DNA from: Bryobacteraceae bacterium
Lineage (GTDB): Bacteria > Acidobacteriota > Terriglobia > Bryobacterales > Bryobacteraceae
Length of the DNA stretch: 63,213 bases
Direction of reading: 5' to 3'
Assembly: GCA_025980665.1 (NCBI GenBank)
Contig: JAICXC010000011.1
Location: 1-63,213, forward strand
The position numbers and the translations under genes were made by a program. Below the pieces are notes generated by a model. It was not told the origin of the DNA. It saw only the letters and a program-made list of their open reading frames with translations, and searched no databases. Positions 59,326-63,213 of this stretch are shown piece by piece (position 1 is the stretch's first letter; each line of letters starts with the position of its first letter).

Positions 59326-59355
59326 TTGACGATGTATTAGTAGACTAGTACACTA
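59326..59355 (+). promoter_or_regulatory. Promoter with overlapping dyad operator of the GntR gene
   Basis: TTGACG (59326-59331) and TACACT (59349-59354) are 17 bp apart. An 18-bp dyad, TAGTAGACTAGTACACTA at 59338-59355 (14 of 18 positions symmetric), covers the spacer and the -10. The predicted +1 (about 59361) is only about 5 nt before the GntR start. This layout fits autorepression. Confidence 0.7.
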
Positions 59356-59365
59356 TTCAATAGAT

Positions 59366-59773
59366 ATGACTAGGACGGCGCCTTTTACCTTTCGCCTGGA
59401 TGCGCGCAGCGGCGTGCCGGTCTACCGCCAGCTCATCGACCAGGTACAGGCCGGAATCGCCTCAGGCAAGCTGGCCAGCGGGGAGCAGATCCCGACCGTC
59501 CGACAGGTGGCTGTGGACTTGGAAATTAATCCCAACACGGTGCTGCGGGCCTACCGGGAGCTCGAAATCCGCGGAGTGCTGGATACGCAGCAGGGCACCG
59601 GCACGTTCATTTCGGACCGTAAGGTCACGCAGGACGACGCGGAGCACGATCGGCAGCTGGAGCAACTGGTGAGCGAGTTCGTAGCGCGTGCTGGCGTTGG
59701 CGGATTCACGGTGAAAGAGTTGATGGACAGGTTACGGGAACGAATAACCGAACCGGAAAAGAGGACCAAATGA
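59366..59773 (+). CDS. GntR-family regulator, YtrA-like subgroup
   Basis: The 135-residue protein has a winged helix at about residues 10-78 (GVPVYRQLIDQVQAGIASGKLASGEQIPTVRQVAVDLEINPNTVLRAYRELEIRGVL) and only a short helical effector/dimer tail (LEQLVSEFVARAGVGGFTVKELMDRLRERITE). This is the YtrA type. Such regulators usually control ABC transporters; here the coupled gene (ATGA) is a slipin. Its own promoter contains a dyad, indicating autoregulation. Confidence 0.92.
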   Translation: MTRTAPFTFRLDARSGVPVYRQLIDQVQAGIASGKLASGEQIPTVRQVAVDLEINPNTVLRAYRELEIRGVLDTQQGTGTFISDRKVTQDDAEHDRQLEQLVSEFVARAGVGGFTVKELMDRLRERITEPEKRTK

Positions 59774-60651
59774 CCTTCCCACCTTCGACGAAAATGCAGA
59801 ATGTCCCAACTAGCGGTCCCGGGACGGTTTTGTTCGTGGTTTTCATACTGGGCGGCGTAGCGGCGGCAGCAGTGGTGCGCAATCCCATTCCGGCGTTCGC
59901 CGGCGCGCTCCTCGGATTCTACTGCCTGTTTTCGGTGAAGGTCGTCAACCAGTGGGAGAAGGTAGCAGTGCTGCGCTTCGGCAAATTCAGACATCTGCAG
60001 GGTCCCGGCATTTTCTGGCTGATTCCCGTAGTCGATACGCTGAGCGCCTACGTGGACCAGCGGATCAGAGTCACCAACGTCTCGGCGGAATCGACGCTGA
60101 CCCGCGATACGGTGCCCGTCAACGTGGACGCGATTGTCTTTTGGATGGTGTGGAACGCGGAAAAGTCCATCTTCGAAGTATCCAGCTACGTGGACGCGAT
60201 TACACTGAGCGCGCAAACCGCGCTGCGGGAATCGATCGGCCGCCACAACCTGGCGCAGATGCTATCGGAGCGGGAAACACTTGGCAAAGAGCTGCAACGT
60301 ATCTTGGATGCGAAGACGAATCCGTGGGGTATCACCGTGCAGTCGGTCGAGATCCGCGATGTCCAAATCCCGCAGGCGCTTCAGGACGCGATGTCGCGCG
60401 AGGCGCAGGCCGATCGGGAACGCCATGCCCGCATCATACTCGGCGAGGCCGAGACGCAGATCTCTGCCAATTTCGCAAAAGCAGCAGAGGTCTATCGCGA
60501 TAATCCTGTCGCGCTGCACTTGCGCGCCATGAACATGCTGTATGAAGCGATCAAAGAGAAAGGCGCGATGGTGATCGTGCCTTCCTCGGCGGTCGACACC
60601 ATGGGCCTGGGCGGTATGCTGGCCACCACGTCGTTAGCCAAGAACCAGTAG
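59770..60651 (+). CDS. Slipin / stomatin-like SPFH membrane protein
   Basis: The 293-residue protein has two N-terminal hydrophobic segments (GTVLFVVFILGGVAAAAVV, PAFAGALLGFYCLFSV). The band-7/SPFH domain follows (VNQWEKVAVLRFGKFRHLQGPGIFWLIPVVDTLSAYVDQRIRVTNVSAESTLTRDTVPVNVDAIVFWMV). Next come the coiled region (VQIPQALQDAMSREAQADRERHARIILGEAE) and a C-terminal oligomerisation segment. It scaffolds membrane domains. No NfeD partner follows. It is coupled to the GntR gene by ATGA. Confidence 0.93.
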   Translation: MTFPPSTKMQNVPTSGPGTVLFVVFILGGVAAAAVVRNPIPAFAGALLGFYCLFSVKVVNQWEKVAVLRFGKFRHLQGPGIFWLIPVVDTLSAYVDQRIRVTNVSAESTLTRDTVPVNVDAIVFWMVWNAEKSIFEVSSYVDAITLSAQTALRESIGRHNLAQMLSERETLGKELQRILDAKTNPWGITVQSVEIRDVQIPQALQDAMSREAQADRERHARIILGEAETQISANFAKAAEVYRDNPVALHLRAMNMLYEAIKEKGAMVIVPSSAVDTMGLGGMLATTSLAKNQ

Positions 60652-60675
60652 GAAAATTACCGATAGGAGGCGGCC

Positions 60676-60828
60676 ATGACGACGCTCAGAACTTTGATCC
60701 TCCTGGTGCAAAGCCTGGTGGTTCTGACGATCGGCGTGGCAGGAGCAGCGGTGATAGATTCACTCCTCACCGAAAGCTGGCACGGCATGGTGGTCTCCAT
60801 TTCACGCGCATACCGAACGACAAGGTAG
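60676..60828 (+). CDS. 50-residue membrane mini-protein in GntR/slipin operon
   Basis: ATG 60676 is preceded by TAGGAGG, 5 bases upstream. The ORF encodes 50 residues with one hydrophobic span (LILLVQSLVVLTIGVAGAAVI), then DSLLTESWHGMVVSISRAY and a basic end, stopping at TAG 60826-60828. It lies 24 bp after the slipin gene and 8 bp before the next small membrane gene. The function is unknown, and a regulator or partner of the slipin is a guess. Confidence 0.65.
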   Translation: MTTLRTLILLVQSLVVLTIGVAGAAVIDSLLTESWHGMVVSISRAYRTTR

Positions 60829-60836
60829 GGGGAAAT

Positions 60837-63213
<2,377 letters not shown>

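Overview
The window reads as a chromosomal segment of a GC-rich, Gram-negative, motile soil Acidobacterium, most like the Solibacter/Bryobacter group. This rests on gene content and protein style (a tight flagellar cluster, expanded secreted uncharacterised families, DUF6152-like proteins, many ATGA-type overlaps), not on any marker search. No rRNA, tRNA, CRISPR array, insertion sequence or prophage was seen. Nearly all of the DNA is coding.

Layout. (1) 1-7228: housekeeping and accessory genes: a partial secreted protein, an S41 peptidase, a beta-lactamase-fold protein that has lost all its catalytic motifs, a YprB-like nuclease, HU, TatA, a Rieske ferredoxin, MutM and FolP. (2) 7300-30902: a flagellar supercluster. 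It holds fliS, a sigma-54 activator, flhA-flhF-fliA-fliN, flgM-flgN-flgK-flgL, motB-motA-flbD on the opposite strand, fliM, fliC, fliD and flgB-flgC-fliE-fliF-fliG-fliH-fliI-fliJ. A sigma-28-like promoter lies before fliC and a sigma-54 -24/-12 element before flgB. Together with FliA, FlgM and the activator they outline a staged flagellar cascade. The export gate genes fliPQR/flhB, the hook genes and all chemotaxis genes are absent from the window, and FliM lacks the usual CheY-binding N-terminus. (3) 30907-37016, minus strand: a degenerate GGDEF protein, an HtrA/DegP protease, a tandem universal stress protein and a copper-type P1B-ATPase with YHS and metal-binding modules.

(4) 37064-46090: the most unusual part. 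Eight small exported proteins fall into three types, here named A (about 280 aa), B (316-347 aa) and C (136-139 aa, DUF6152-like). The order is A-B-C, C-B, a secreted HELGH metalloprotease, A-B-C, then an MmgE/PrpD-family dehydratase. A and B are homologous: both carry a GHWEG core motif and two equivalently placed cysteines. All three C proteins have a His-His pair at the predicted signal-peptide cleavage site plus two more invariant histidines. Both A genes have near-identical promoters (TTGAC[AT]-N17-TACGAT). This looks like a duplicated, co-regulated periplasmic system of unknown function.

(5) 46087-63213: a CDP-alcohol phosphotransferase, GreA, a GlcD-like flavoprotein, two uncharacterised proteins (one with a PD-(D/E)XK-like core), a penicillin-acylase-like protein, a coupled operon (small membrane protein, methylmalonyl-CoA mutase large subunit, TrmFO, Xer recombinase), a frameshifted nucleotidyltransferase-like gene, a receiver-PP2C phosphatase, EF-P with an atypical loop, an autoregulated-looking GntR/slipin operon with two mini membrane proteins, GuaB, and a methyltransferase cut by the window end.
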